DNA from: Bacteriovorax sp037444575
GTDB taxonomy: Bacteria; Bdellovibrionota; Bacteriovoracia; Bacteriovoracales; Bacteriovoracaceae
Assembly: GCA_037444575.1 (NCBI GenBank)
Contig: JBBIME010000006.1
Span: 186,001 to 250,000 of the forward strand
Length of the DNA: 64,000 bases
Reading direction: 5' to 3'
Shown here: piece by piece, positions 16,758 through 26,573 of the stretch
How positions within the stretch are numbered: the first letter of the stretch is position 1
Layout of the letters: each line of letters starts with the position of its first letter
Translations under genes and position numbers: made by a program
Notes under the pieces: model-generated
What the model saw: the letters and a program-made list of their open reading frames with translations, nothing else
The model's database searches: none
Told to the model about the DNA's origin: nothing

Positions 16758-17963
16758 CTAAACATCAAGTAGAAGTCTTGAAGGATCTTCAAGAAGTTCT
16801 TTAACTTGTTTTAAGAAGCTAACAGACTCACGTCCATCGATAATTCTATGATCGTAAGAAAGAGCTAAATACATTATAGGTCTAATAACAACTTGTCCGT
16901 TAATTGCAACAGGTCTTTCAACAATGTTGTGCATTCCTAAAATTGCAGATTGTGGAAGATTTAAAATTGGAGTTGAAAGCATTGAACCAAACACTCCACC
17001 ATTTGTGATAGAGAAAGTTCCACCTTGCATTTCTTCAATTGTAATTTTTCCGTCTCTTGCTTTAGTCGCAAGATTTAAAATTTCTTTTTCAATTTGAGCT
17101 AAACTCATATTCTCTGCGTTTCGAACTACTGGAACTACGAGTCCTTTTGGAGTTGAAACGGCGATACCGATATCAGCGTAATCGTGATAGATAATTTCAT
17201 CGCCATTAATTTGAGCATTGATCGCTGGCCAATCTTTTAGGGCCATCGTTACTGCTTTTGTAAACAGTGACATGAAACCAAGACCTACTCCGTGCTTTTT
17301 AGTAAAAGCATCTTTGTATTTCTTTCTCATTTCCATCAGATTATACATATCGACTTCGTTAAAAGTCGTAAGCATTGCTGTCGTATTTTTTGCTTCAACA
17401 AGTTTTGAAGCGATTGTCTTTCTTAAACGAGTCATCTTTTCTGGACGAGAATTTCGAGATCCAGGAACAACTGAAGCACTAACTGCTTTTGGTGCTGATG
17501 CAGCTGCCGGAGCTGGTTTAGCACTCGCATTCATCGCGTCTTCCTTCGTTATGCGACCATCTTTGCCAGAACCACTTACTGAACTAGCATCAACTCCTTT
17601 TTCTTCAAGAATTTTTCTAGCTGCTGGACTTGGGACATTTACATCTTTTGATGAAGTCATTGCTTGCTTAGGAGCTTCAGCTTTAGGAGCCTCTGCCGCT
17701 GGCTTTGCAGCAGCAGCCGGCTTCGCTGCCGATGTATCAAGCTCACCTATTTTTGCACCGATTTTTAATTCTGATCCTGCTTCGGCCATAATTTTTAAAA
17801 CGCCCGCACTTGGAGCAGGAAGTTCCATTGAAGCTTTGTCAGATTCGATCTCACAAACGGCTTCGCCTTCAGCAACGTACTCTCCATCTTTTTTTAACCA
17901 AGAAGAAAGTGTTACTTCTGTTACAGATTCACCAATTACTGGGATTTTTAATTCAACACTCAT
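16758..17963 (-). CDS. odhB: Dihydrolipoyl succinyltransferase (2-oxoglutarate dehydrogenase E2)
   Basis: 401 aa. One N-terminal lipoyl domain with the lipoylated lysine in ESDKASMELP. An Ala/Pro/Lys-rich hinge is followed by an E3-binding domain starting PSPAARKILEEKG, a second hinge, and the catalytic acyltransferase domain ending YDHRIIDGRESV (His-x3-Asp-Gly). This is the standard SucB/OdhB layout. It follows odhA by 22 nt and ends at an intrinsic terminator. TCA-cycle enzyme, cytoplasmic. Confidence 0.97.
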   Translation of the reverse strand: MSVELKIPVIGESVTEVTLSSWLKKDGEYVAEGEAVCEIESDKASMELPAPSAGVLKIMAEAGSELKIGAKIGELDTSAAKPAAAAKPAAEAPKAEAPKQAMTSSKDVNVPSPAARKILEEKGVDASSVSGSGKDGRITKEDAMNASAKPAPAAASAPKAVSASVVPGSRNSRPEKMTRLRKTIASKLVEAKNTTAMLTTFNEVDMYNLMEMRKKYKDAFTKKHGVGLGFMSLFTKAVTMALKDWPAINAQINGDEIIYHDYADIGIAVSTPKGLVVPVVRNAENMSLAQIEKEILNLATKARDGKITIEEMQGGTFSITNGGVFGSMLSTPILNLPQSAILGMHNIVERPVAINGQVVIRPIMYLALSYDHRIIDGRESVSFLKQVKELLEDPSRLLLDV

Positions 17964-17985
17964 TTCTTATATCCTTTTTAGGTCC

Positions 17986-20721
17986 TTATTTTGAAAAAGC
18001 TTTCGTAACAATTTCTGCTTGCTCTTTTTTGTGAACATTTGAAAAACCAGTCGCTGGAGAAGGCGAAGCCTTTCTGCTGATTAATTTAAATGTTCCAAAA
18101 ATATCCATATAACGAAGAAGGTATGTCCAATACCCCATATTCGAAGGCTCTTCCTGAACCCATACGCATTCTGCCCCTTTGTATTTAGTCAGAACTTTTT
18201 TAATTTGATTTTCAGGCATTGGATGAAGCTGCTCTAATCTTACGACAGCGACATCATCGCGTTTATCAGCGATCTTTTTCTCATAGAGATCGTAGTAAAC
18301 TTTCCCTGTACAGAAGAGAATGCGACTTACATTTTTTCCAGTGTTCGGATCATCGATTAATTCTTGGAATTTTCCGCTGATAAATTCTTCACGAGTCGAT
18401 GTACATCTAGGATCGCGAAGAAGTGACTTCGGAGTCATAACAATAGCAGGTTTTCTAAAGTTCCATTTTAATTGACGACGAAGAAGATGGAACATGTTTG
18501 CTGGAGTTGAACAGTTAGCAACAACGATATTATTATCGGCCGCTAATTGAAGGTATCTCTCTGGGCGAGCGCTTGAGTGTTCAGGCCCTGCTCCTTCACT
18601 TCCGTGAGGCAATAGCATAACAAGACCATTCATTCGCTGCCACTTCACTTCCGCTGAAGTGATGTACTGATCGATCATGATCTGAGCACCGTTAGAGAAA
18701 TCCCCAAATTGAGCTTCCCAAATAGTTAAAGCTTTAGGGGTTGCCCACCCGTAACCAAATTCAAATCCAAGAACCGCGTATTCAGAAAGAAGTGAATTGT
18801 AGATGCTCACTTTTCCTTGGTTAGGAGAAATAAATTCTAAACCACAGTAAGACTCATTTGTTCTTTCATCGAAAATTTTAGCATGACGATGTGAGAACGT
18901 TCCTCGAATAACATCTTGACCTGTGAAGCGAAGTGGATGACCTTCATCTAGTAAACTTCCGTAAGCTAGAAGTTCAGCGCTGGCCCAATCAAGTTTATCA
19001 GTTTTAAAAAACTGGTCTCTGTCTTCAAGAATTTTTTGAGTTTTCTTTATAACTTGCATTCCAGATGGAATGGTATTGATCGCTTTTAATACTTTTTCCA
19101 GAACTTCTTTTTTTACTCCAGTAGCAGGAGACTCATTAAATGAATCTGCATTGGAATAACCAATCTCTTCCCAATCTTTATGAGGACCTTTTTGTTTTAC
19201 TGGGATTTCTTTTTGGCGAACATTGTTGAAGCGATCTGATAGAAGTTGCTTATAAGCTTCAATCATTTCTTCAGCAAGTTTTGCTTCAATTTTTCCAGAA
19301 GCTAAAAGTTTATCAAGATAAAGTTCTCTTGGGTTTTTGTGTTTTGTGATCAGGTCATAAAGATGAGGTTGAGTATAGCGAGGCTCATCCCCTTCATTGT
19401 GACCATGTTTACGGTAGCAAACCATATCGATAAAAATATCTTCTTTAAATTTTTGTCTAAACTCTACTGCTAGTTCAACAGCGTAAACAACTGCTTCTGG
19501 ATCATCTCCGTTAACTTGAATGATTGGGCATTCAACTGTTTTAGCAACTGAAGCACAATACTGACTTGATCTTCCATCTTCGAAGTCTGTCGTAAAACCA
19601 ATCTGGTTGTTGATAACAAAATGAATTGATCCACCAACAGCGTAACCACGAAGCTTACTCATTTGAAGAGCTTCATAAACAATACCTTGCCCAGCTACTG
19701 AAGCATCCCCATGAAGAATGATTGGAATAACTTTTGTCATATCCCCTTCATAGTGAAGGTCTTCTAGTGCTCGACAGTAACCAATCGCTACTGGAGCAAC
19801 TGTTTCCAGGTGAGATGGGTTTGGAAGAAGTTTTACTAAAACTTCTTTATCACCTGTTGTCTTTTGAGAAGTTGTAAAACCCATGTGGTATTTAACGTCT
19901 CCACTGTGACCTTGAAGTTCCTCAAGAGAGCTTCCTTCAAATTCAGTGAAAATATATTCGTAAGTCTTTCCAACGATATTTGCTAAAACATTGAGGCGAC
20001 CTCTGTGAGGCATACCAAAAACAAATTCCTTCGCTCCGAGATTGGCCCCTTTGTTGATGATGGCATCCAGTGCTGGAATAGTAGACTCTCCTCCTTCAAG
20101 AGAGAATCTTTTTTGTCCAATGTATTTCGTTTGAAGAAAGTTCTCAAAAACGTTCGCTTCATTTAATTTTTGAAGAATTCTTTTTTTCTTTTCGATATCG
20201 AGTTCAATATTAAGAGCAGTTGATTCAATTTTTTCTCTCATCCAACGACGAATGTCTGTGTTGTTTGAGTGCATGAATTGAAAACCAATTTTCCCACAGT
20301 AGATTTTTTTCATGTGGTCAATGATTCCATCGAGTCTTGTTGGACCAATTCCTAAAAACTCACCGGCATTGAAAACAGTGGATAGATCTGCTTCAGATAG
20401 ACCATACTCTTCTAAACTAAGATGAGCTTTTCGATCTTTTCTTGGACGGATTGGATTGGTGTCAGAAAGCAAGTGGCCGCGAGTTCTAAAAGATTGAATC
20501 AAACGGAAGACACTAAATTCTTTTTTTAATTTTTCGTCACTGATTCCCTCACCTGTTCCGGAAGATGTTCCAAAACTAGAAGTTGAGAATTCAAAACCTT
20601 GGAAAAATCGCTGCCAAGATTCATCAACTGAATTTGAATCAGTTTTGTACGAATCATAAAGTGAGTCGATAAAAGTAATGTCAGAACTTGAGAGATGCGT
20701 GAAATCGATATTCTTTGCCAT
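17986..20721 (-). CDS. odhA: 2-oxoglutarate dehydrogenase E1
   Basis: 911 aa, standard length for SucA/OdhA. The N-terminal E2-interacting segment includes DESWQRFFQGFEF. The thiamine-diphosphate domain has GMPHRGRLNVLAN, GDASVAGQGIVYE and the GDDPEAV...INNQIGFTT region. The C-terminal transketolase-like domain has FGYGWATPKALTIWEAQFGDF and LLPHGSEGAGPEHSSARPERY (broken here for length). It carries out oxidative decarboxylation of 2-oxoglutarate. It is first in the operon before odhB; the AAGGAAG site precedes the ATG. Confidence 0.97.
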   Translation of the reverse strand: MAKNIDFTHLSSSDITFIDSLYDSYKTDSNSVDESWQRFFQGFEFSTSSFGTSSGTGEGISDEKLKKEFSVFRLIQSFRTRGHLLSDTNPIRPRKDRKAHLSLEEYGLSEADLSTVFNAGEFLGIGPTRLDGIIDHMKKIYCGKIGFQFMHSNNTDIRRWMREKIESTALNIELDIEKKKRILQKLNEANVFENFLQTKYIGQKRFSLEGGESTIPALDAIINKGANLGAKEFVFGMPHRGRLNVLANIVGKTYEYIFTEFEGSSLEELQGHSGDVKYHMGFTTSQKTTGDKEVLVKLLPNPSHLETVAPVAIGYCRALEDLHYEGDMTKVIPIILHGDASVAGQGIVYEALQMSKLRGYAVGGSIHFVINNQIGFTTDFEDGRSSQYCASVAKTVECPIIQVNGDDPEAVVYAVELAVEFRQKFKEDIFIDMVCYRKHGHNEGDEPRYTQPHLYDLITKHKNPRELYLDKLLASGKIEAKLAEEMIEAYKQLLSDRFNNVRQKEIPVKQKGPHKDWEEIGYSNADSFNESPATGVKKEVLEKVLKAINTIPSGMQVIKKTQKILEDRDQFFKTDKLDWASAELLAYGSLLDEGHPLRFTGQDVIRGTFSHRHAKIFDERTNESYCGLEFISPNQGKVSIYNSLLSEYAVLGFEFGYGWATPKALTIWEAQFGDFSNGAQIMIDQYITSAEVKWQRMNGLVMLLPHGSEGAGPEHSSARPERYLQLAADNNIVVANCSTPANMFHLLRRQLKWNFRKPAIVMTPKSLLRDPRCTSTREEFISGKFQELIDDPNTGKNVSRILFCTGKVYYDLYEKKIADKRDDVAVVRLEQLHPMPENQIKKVLTKYKGAECVWVQEEPSNMGYWTYLLRYMDIFGTFKLISRKASPSPATGFSNVHKKEQAEIVTKAFSK

Positions 20722-20847
20722 AAGCTTCCTTGAGAAAAAAAACGGGCATGAGCATTTTACTCGGCTAAAAAAAGATACCCTTAATATAAATCTAAGATAT
20801 CAAAATTTTAAGTTTTTTTTCTCATTAGGAAGATTTGTCTCAGATAT

Positions 20848-21333
20848 TTATTGGTGGCAGCATTTCTTTGCTTTTTTACCAGATCCACATGGGCATGGGT
20901 CATTGCGCCCAACCTTTGGAGCACTTCTGCGAACTGTATTATTTCTTAGAGCGCCATCCACGAAGTACCACTGGCCCTTTTCCTTCACAAAAGTACTAAG
21001 TTCATGGTGAGTTTGCTCTTGTCCGTTGAAGATAAACTTACATTTAAACTCAACTTTCCCCTCTGCATCTTTTTCAGAGCCCATTTCTGTCTCGCGAATC
21101 TCTAAACCAAGCCATTCTGAATTTGTGGCCCAATTCTTAACAGAGTCCATATCGAGCTCACTACGAGTTGATTCATGGTGTGTATTATAAATATAATCCA
21201 TTTCCCCGTTGGCAAAAGCGCTATAACGCGAACGCATTAACGCAACTGCAGTCGGAGCATGTTTCTTCCCTTTAATATAGGGTTCACAACATTCACTATA
21301 AGACTTCTCACTTCCACAAGCACACTGGCCCAT
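20848..21333 (-). CDS. YchJ-like protein with two SEC-C zinc motifs
   Basis: 161 aa from the ATG at 21333, after GGAAGGAGAG; the upstream TTG reading is less likely. An N-terminal SEC-C-type motif (CACGSEKSYSECCEPYI) and a C-terminal one (DPCPCGSGKKAKKCC) flank a NTF2-like YchJ middle domain with ALMRSRYSAFA. The UPF0225/YchJ family is poorly characterised; SEC-C motifs bind zinc. It may be co-transcribed with the methyltransferase gene 17 nt upstream. Function unknown. Confidence 0.85.
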   Translation of the reverse strand: MGQCACGSEKSYSECCEPYIKGKKHAPTAVALMRSRYSAFANGEMDYIYNTHHESTRSELDMDSVKNWATNSEWLGLEIRETEMGSEKDAEGKVEFKCKFIFNGQEQTHHELSTFVKEKGQWYFVDGALRNNTVRRSAPKVGRNDPCPCGSGKKAKKCCHQ

Positions 21334-21350
21334 ACTCTCTCCTTCCAAAA

Positions 21351-22016
21351 TTAAAAACGAAACAATAAATCTGTAAAACTGGTTGTATCTTCATCGAAAT
21401 GAATTTTACTTTCTAAGAGTCTACTCGAAACAATCGTAAAATGGGGATGAATTAATTTGAGATATTTTTCTCTACTTCTATGAATTGCATACTTATCGTG
21501 AAACTCGACTTCTTCGATCTGTCTTTTTAGTTCCAGATCAGTCGGAACGGATAAATAAAGATAGCGAACTCTTTGGGCAAGAACTGGCATAACAATTTTT
21601 AATTCTTCATCTGTTAGATACTGAAGAACTGAAGTACAAAGTCCTAGATCAAAAATGCGCTCACGTTTCACTTCTTTTTGCGCCCAAGTCACCAGGTCTA
21701 TATTTTCCAGCACAAGTTTAGTGCTCTCAACTGGTCTGATATCCTTTTCAGAGACGAGATCAAAAACATGTTTTGAAGGCTCAATTCCATGGGCCCGATA
21801 AGGAACAAATGTCTTCAGCACTTCTTCAAAGAGAACGCCGAGGCCAAAACCTAAATCAATAACACTGCTAATATCAACGGACTCTAAAGCAAAAATCGCT
21901 TTCATATAAGCTGCATGCTCTTTAGCATTCACAATATTGTCCATCTCGTCTAAGTCGGCGTAATTGACTGTCCAATACTCTTCCTCAAAACCTTGCGATC
22001 CTTTTGATTTTTTCAT
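21351..22016 (-). CDS. SAM-dependent methyltransferase-like protein
   Basis: 221 aa from the ATG at 22016, preceded by GAGGATTTGC; the longer frame lacks an RBS. Contains a Rossmann motif SSVIDLGFGLGVLFEE and a later LGLCTSVLQYLTDEE, consistent with a class I methyltransferase, although the glycine motif is degenerate (GFGLG). Substrate unknown. Cytoplasmic. Located 17 nt upstream of the YchJ-like gene, so the two probably share a transcript. Confidence 0.7.
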   Translation of the reverse strand: MKKSKGSQGFEEEYWTVNYADLDEMDNIVNAKEHAAYMKAIFALESVDISSVIDLGFGLGVLFEEVLKTFVPYRAHGIEPSKHVFDLVSEKDIRPVESTKLVLENIDLVTWAQKEVKRERIFDLGLCTSVLQYLTDEELKIVMPVLAQRVRYLYLSVPTDLELKRQIEEVEFHDKYAIHRSREKYLKLIHPHFTIVSSRLLESKIHFDEDTTSFTDLLFRF

Positions 22017-22119
22017 GCAAATCCTCGAGGGGTAAATTAAATTAAGATGAATTAGAGGACTATTATAATCCAATATCTTAAGCTTTCAAGTTTTCCAAAT
22101 ACGATTTAAAATAAAAGCT

Positions 22120-22863
22120 ATGCAAACATGGATTTCAAGAAACTACAGAAAAGAAGATAAGATCTATCGCGGAGCCTTTAGCTATTTTCGCAATGAAAAC
22201 GCTTATGCCGAAGAGATTTTCGACGTCTATCGCGACAAAAGAGAGCAAAGTTATCACTACATTTCAGAAGCAATTGTTAAAGTCACAACTGGTGAAGTGC
22301 TGAATCTTCATGTGGAGTATATCGTCAATAAAGATTATATTCCCACATTCGTCGCCATTGAAAAAATTATGGGAAAAGAAAGTACTCGAGAAGTTTTCGA
22401 ATACAATTCCAAGAAAAATCATCTCGTTTATAAATTCGTCAATTCAAGGGGCGAAGAGCACAATGATGAAATCCAAACAGCTCCTAAGTATCACATCACA
22501 ACCCCGACAGCTGCTAGCTCGATGCTTTTTCTTCGTTCAAAAAAACTTGATGCCAGTGGAAAAAATTCTTTCAATATCCTGGTGGGAAATAACCAATGGG
22601 ATTTTAAAGAAACACCAAAATTTAAAAATATAATCTTAGAGCGAGCTAGTCTTACTGCTGAAAAGATGAATATCGACGGACAAAACGTCCAGGCCACTCA
22701 ATATAAAATGTACGATGATGAAACGGACTTTAAAGCTAGCAAAGATCCTCAGCACATCAAAATATTCCTAAGCCAACACGGAGCGATCCCTTATATGATT
22801 CGCACTGATGATGGAACAAAGATTCAGATCAAATACTTAAATGATCTTACTGAGAAAGATTAG
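22120..22863 (+). CDS. Protein of unknown function
   Basis: 247 aa with no signal peptide or membrane span. It is mainly beta-strand with many Tyr, Lys and Asp residues. Pattern and length vaguely recall DUF3108-like proteins (long antiparallel beta-sheet), but I cannot assign a family. Its 3' end overlaps the convergent DinG-like gene by 17 bp. It starts about 100 bp from the divergent methyltransferase gene, and a TATAAT-like box lies at about 22064 between them. Confidence 0.5.
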   Translation: MQTWISRNYRKEDKIYRGAFSYFRNENAYAEEIFDVYRDKREQSYHYISEAIVKVTTGEVLNLHVEYIVNKDYIPTFVAIEKIMGKESTREVFEYNSKKNHLVYKFVNSRGEEHNDEIQTAPKYHITTPTAASSMLFLRSKKLDASGKNSFNILVGNNQWDFKETPKFKNIILERASLTAEKMNIDGQNVQATQYKMYDDETDFKASKDPQHIKIFLSQHGAIPYMIRTDDGTKIQIKYLNDLTEKD

Positions 22864-25774
22864 ACCCCGTCTTAGCGCCACTTAAAATAAACTCTTCTAT
22901 TTCCTGGCTTGCTTCATCTATTGGAGCTCGCATTAGTGAATAAGGCTCCATGAGTTTTACCATCTTTTCCATGGTCTTTCCTTTCCAGCTCTTTATTCTA
23001 TTATCAGCAATGATAACTCCGCCATAATCACTTTCAGTTCGAAGAAGGCGTCCAAGCTTTTGATGAAGCGAACGTGTTCTATGGGCCAGGTAGTAATCTG
23101 TAAATTCATTTCCTAAATGAGATTCAAAGAAGTCTCTTCTTTCGTTGATCACAAGATCCATTCTCAAATCTGGAATTTTATCGATAAAAATAAATTGGAG
23201 AGCATCCCCTGGAATATCAATCCCCTCTCCAAATGATTCCATTCCTAGCAGTATTCCCGAAGCAGATCTTTTGTAATCTTCTACAACGTTTGTTCCCATT
23301 CCTTGAATGAAAAGAGGAATTTGTCCTTCAAATTCTTTGAGAAGAATTTCACGGGCCACTTCAAAACGAGCCTTCGCTGAAAATAGAAGAAGTGTTTTTC
23401 CATTTAATTTTCTTATTAATGGTTTAATTTTCGCTAAATGATATTCAACAAAGTTTGACTGGTACAAGGATGGACCATCATCACATAAGAAAATTTTTGT
23501 TCTCTGCTTGTAGTCGTATGTCGATGGAAGATAAGTTCCACTTTTAAATCTTTTTTCTGGCTCAAGATAAGTATATCCAGTTGACCACTCAGTTCCACGT
23601 GATCCTGTATCCCCTGTGCCATTAGCAAGTGTTGCAGACGTAAAGACAACCGATGCAGACGTTGCAAGAAGTTGATCTTTTACAATTCTTCCCACATCAA
23701 TTGGAGAAGATGAAAATAAGTAGCCCTGACTTTCTAAAAACTTCATAGATCTGCAATAGTTTTCACTCGGCTGAAGCAATTTCTCAAAACAAGTGACGTA
23801 GTCAGTAAGCTGAGAAAAGAAAGATTCAAAACGAGTAAATGCAATAATTTCATTTTCTGATTTTAAATTTTTTACATCATATTTTCCGGCATAAGGAATT
23901 AAATGATTTAAGTATGTCTGCAAAATAAAATGAACACTCTCCAGGTGATTTAAAATCGACTGGGCATTGCTTTCAGTGTGAGTTTCGCGATTGAGCATCG
24001 GAAGCTCATTCCAAAAAATCTCTGTGTATTTTGGCATGCGCTTAAAATACAATTCAATAAGTTCTCGCATCGGCGCCAAATGATCAGTAAGCATTTGATA
24101 AGTTCTTAGCGTTTCTTCACGAAGTTTTCTAATGACTTCACCTGATTCCCCTTCAACTGTTTCATTTTGGGCCAGTAGATAAAATAGAGATCCCACACCT
24201 TGAAGATGCTGCAAACTGCTTGTGAAGGCCTCAAATCCAACCTGATCAATTTCAAGAGAAAAAGCTTTTGTTGCTTCCTCTTCAATCTTATGGGCCTCGT
24301 CTACAACTATATTTAGAGGACGTGGCATTCCCTTAGGCCAAGAAAACATGAGAGAGTGGTTGCCGATAATCACATGAGCTTCTTTAGCTTCCCGAAGTCC
24401 CGCGATATAACTGCAATTGTTTTTAAAAGGACAACTGGGACCAGAACACGATCTAAAATCCACAGCAATCTCTTTTTCTCTTCTTGATAAGTGCTCAATC
24501 TTTCTCTTGAGCACATATGGCAAATCATCGCGAAGAATTTTATTTTCACTTCTCAATCGAGCATTATGAAAAAATATCGACTCAAGATATATTGATGTAT
24601 AACGTTCTTCAAAATCTTGGGTAAGGCCCATTAAAGTATTTTCGCCCTCTTCTTGTCTAAAGAGCGCTTCACATAAATGATTGTTTGAACCGACGAGAAG
24701 TTTTATTTTAACTTCCTCGTCATTTAATCCCAAAAATTCTTTTACGTAGGGAACATCTTTATTGAAGGCCTGATGCTGAAGTGTTTTTGTTCCAGTTGCA
24801 ACAAGCACTGGTTTTTTTTCCTCAAGAGCAAACAAAACAGAAGGAATGAGATAACCAAAAGTCTTCCCTGTTCCTGTTGGTGCCTGAATTAAACTATGGA
24901 TGCTATTTTTAAAAGACTGTCCTACTTTTACCGCTAGATCTATTTGCGGTTGTCTTTTTTTGTAACCTGGAAAAAGAGCTTTAATCTTTTCTTCTTCATT
25001 AAAAATGTTTTTGATATTTTGCCCGCTAAACTCCATTGCAAAGTTCTTGGCCAACTTTTTTGCTGGTTCTCTATCTGGAAAACGCAACGGCCAGATTTTT
25101 TCACGAGCTATTAGAACTTTTGCTTCTAAATCAAAATCAATCGTTGCTGCTAAACTTTTTAATTCAGCGTCGTCTAAGTGAAGAAAATTCGCTAACCAAA
25201 ATTGATCGAGCTTCTTTTCTAATAATTGCAATTTTATAAATTGATAGTACGCCTTATCAAGTCTTGTAAGAGCACTGGCCACTAAAACGACTTTTAGAAG
25301 ATCGCGAGCGTCCTCAAACCCTCTATGAATTTCCGATTCCGCAATTCCCCAATCCTGGATAAAGTGCTCTAGTTTTAGCGAGGAGTACTCAGGAAAGAGA
25401 AGACCTAAAAAAAGAAGAGTGTCGCAATACTCTTCGCGAGTTGTGCCATCGTCAATTTTATCAAATGATTTCTTTAAAAAAGCTTCTTCAAAATCTGCAT
25501 TGTGAGCAATTAGTTTTACGCCATAAAGCTCTTGAATCTCCCCTTCAACTTGTTTCCAGGTTGGCGCATGGGCCAGCATCTTGTTTGTGATGCCAGTTAA
25601 TTTTTGAATAAAATTGGAAAGCTCTCCTGGGTATTGAACAAGGGAAGTAAATTTTTTAGAGAGAGAAACTCCATCATATAAAAGAAATCCAACATCAATC
25701 ACTTGATCGAAACTCGGATCAGCTCCAGATGTCTCAACGTCAATAACGGCCCATTTTCCTAAACGGTGACTCAT
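22847..25774 (-). CDS. DnaQ-like exonuclease fused to DinG-type helicase
   Basis: 975 aa. An N-terminal DEDD exonuclease domain (about 1-170) has DVETSG at the first acidic site and HNADFE. An XPD/DinG superfamily 2 helicase follows, with Walker A APTGTGKT (298-305), DEAH (492-495), a four-cysteine iron-sulfur-like cluster (CSGPSCPFKNNC region, about 445-460) and the C-terminal GRLLRTESDYGG motif. This fusion is known in Firmicutes and other bacteria as DinG-like. It probably resolves DNA structures or R-loops during repair; the exact role is inferred from family. No operon partner. Confidence 0.9.
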   Translation of the reverse strand: MSHRLGKWAVIDVETSGADPSFDQVIDVGFLLYDGVSLSKKFTSLVQYPGELSNFIQKLTGITNKMLAHAPTWKQVEGEIQELYGVKLIAHNADFEEAFLKKSFDKIDDGTTREEYCDTLLFLGLLFPEYSSLKLEHFIQDWGIAESEIHRGFEDARDLLKVVLVASALTRLDKAYYQFIKLQLLEKKLDQFWLANFLHLDDAELKSLAATIDFDLEAKVLIAREKIWPLRFPDREPAKKLAKNFAMEFSGQNIKNIFNEEEKIKALFPGYKKRQPQIDLAVKVGQSFKNSIHSLIQAPTGTGKTFGYLIPSVLFALEEKKPVLVATGTKTLQHQAFNKDVPYVKEFLGLNDEEVKIKLLVGSNNHLCEALFRQEEGENTLMGLTQDFEERYTSIYLESIFFHNARLRSENKILRDDLPYVLKRKIEHLSRREKEIAVDFRSCSGPSCPFKNNCSYIAGLREAKEAHVIIGNHSLMFSWPKGMPRPLNIVVDEAHKIEEEATKAFSLEIDQVGFEAFTSSLQHLQGVGSLFYLLAQNETVEGESGEVIRKLREETLRTYQMLTDHLAPMRELIELYFKRMPKYTEIFWNELPMLNRETHTESNAQSILNHLESVHFILQTYLNHLIPYAGKYDVKNLKSENEIIAFTRFESFFSQLTDYVTCFEKLLQPSENYCRSMKFLESQGYLFSSSPIDVGRIVKDQLLATSASVVFTSATLANGTGDTGSRGTEWSTGYTYLEPEKRFKSGTYLPSTYDYKQRTKIFLCDDGPSLYQSNFVEYHLAKIKPLIRKLNGKTLLLFSAKARFEVAREILLKEFEGQIPLFIQGMGTNVVEDYKRSASGILLGMESFGEGIDIPGDALQFIFIDKIPDLRMDLVINERRDFFESHLGNEFTDYYLAHRTRSLHQKLGRLLRTESDYGGVIIADNRIKSWKGKTMEKMVKLMEPYSLMRAPIDEASQEIEEFILSGAKTGSNLSQ

Positions 25775-25897
25775 TTTTTTCCTTTTATAGATTATTAGGG
25801 AGTTTTATCACACCAAAAGCTTTTAGAATATTGATGAAATTAGTTTTTTCCTTTATTGTGTTTTAAATTTTTACGAGTCTTGTGAGGGATCATTTTC

Positions 25898-26284
25898 ATG
25901 ACAAGTGCCATTATTTTCCAAATTCAATCTATTTGTATTTATACCCTGATGATTTTTGGAATTTCTAAACGAAAAAACAGAAAAATCCATGTTCCTACAA
26001 TGATCTCAGTTATTGTGTGGGATGTACTTCTCATTCTGCAGATTGAGTTTACAAGAAAAGCGGTAGAGAAAGCTGCGAAGGCCCTCACTAACCCTTGGAT
26101 ACTAAACGTCCACGTCTCTTTTGCTTTAAGTAGCGTCATTTTCTACCTTCTACTTCTGTACACAGGAAGAAAATTGCTCAGAGGAGAAAATCAAATTCGA
26201 TCACGCCATCGCATTTTTGGCTGGTCAGCTTTTGTTCTTAGAACGCTTTCTTTAATCACTAGTTTTTTTGCAGTTGCTCACTAA
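25898..26284 (+). CDS. Small integral membrane protein, DUF420-like
   Basis: 128 aa with about four hydrophobic helices (around 3-20, 31-51, 68-94 and 107-125). Conserved histidines near the helix ends (His31, His78, His114) and the ending SRHRIFGW resemble the DUF420/YozB group of membrane proteins linked to cytochrome oxidase biogenesis, but the match is by pattern only. It starts 18 bp before bolA and is likely co-transcribed with it. Confidence 0.5.
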   Translation: MTSAIIFQIQSICIYTLMIFGISKRKNRKIHVPTMISVIVWDVLLILQIEFTRKAVEKAAKALTNPWILNVHVSFALSSVIFYLLLLYTGRKLLRGENQIRSRHRIFGWSAFVLRTLSLITSFFAVAH

Positions 26285-26301
26285 TAAGAAGGTTGATTTA
26301 T

Positions 26302-26562
26302 ATGGAATTTGAAAACGTAAAAAATATTATTAAAAGCGGTCTAACTGATGCTTATGTTGAAGTAAAAGATATGACGGGTACTAGAGATCACCTCGATATC
26401 CTCATTGTAAGCGATCAGTTTAAAGGAAAAATGCTTAGGGCCCAACACCAGTTGGTTATGGATCTTTTACGTGATAGTTTAAAAACCGATATCCATGCTG
26501 TTCAATTAAAAACAATGAGTTTTGAAGACGCAATAAAACGCGGAATCACGATCAATAAATAA
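26302..26562 (+). CDS. bolA: BolA-family protein
   Basis: 86 aa from the ATG at 26302, preceded by AGAAGG at suitable spacing; a TTG nine bases upstream is less likely. The BolA fold is seen in VKNIIKSGL and the RAQHQLVMDLL helix. BolA/IbaG proteins pair with CGFS glutaredoxins to handle Fe-S clusters; the invariant His is in RAQHQL. The grxD gene follows after 11 nt. Confidence 0.88.
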   Translation: MEFENVKNIIKSGLTDAYVEVKDMTGTRDHLDILIVSDQFKGKMLRAQHQLVMDLLRDSLKTDIHAVQLKTMSFEDAIKRGITINK

Positions 26563-26573
26563 GGAGCAATACA

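Noticed and set aside
17218..17994. Long open frame antisense to odhB (258 codons)
   Set aside because: It mirrors the Ala/Lys-rich hinge and conserved codons of odhB; the sense frame is a full, well-conserved enzyme. No RBS or family pattern in the antisense frame.
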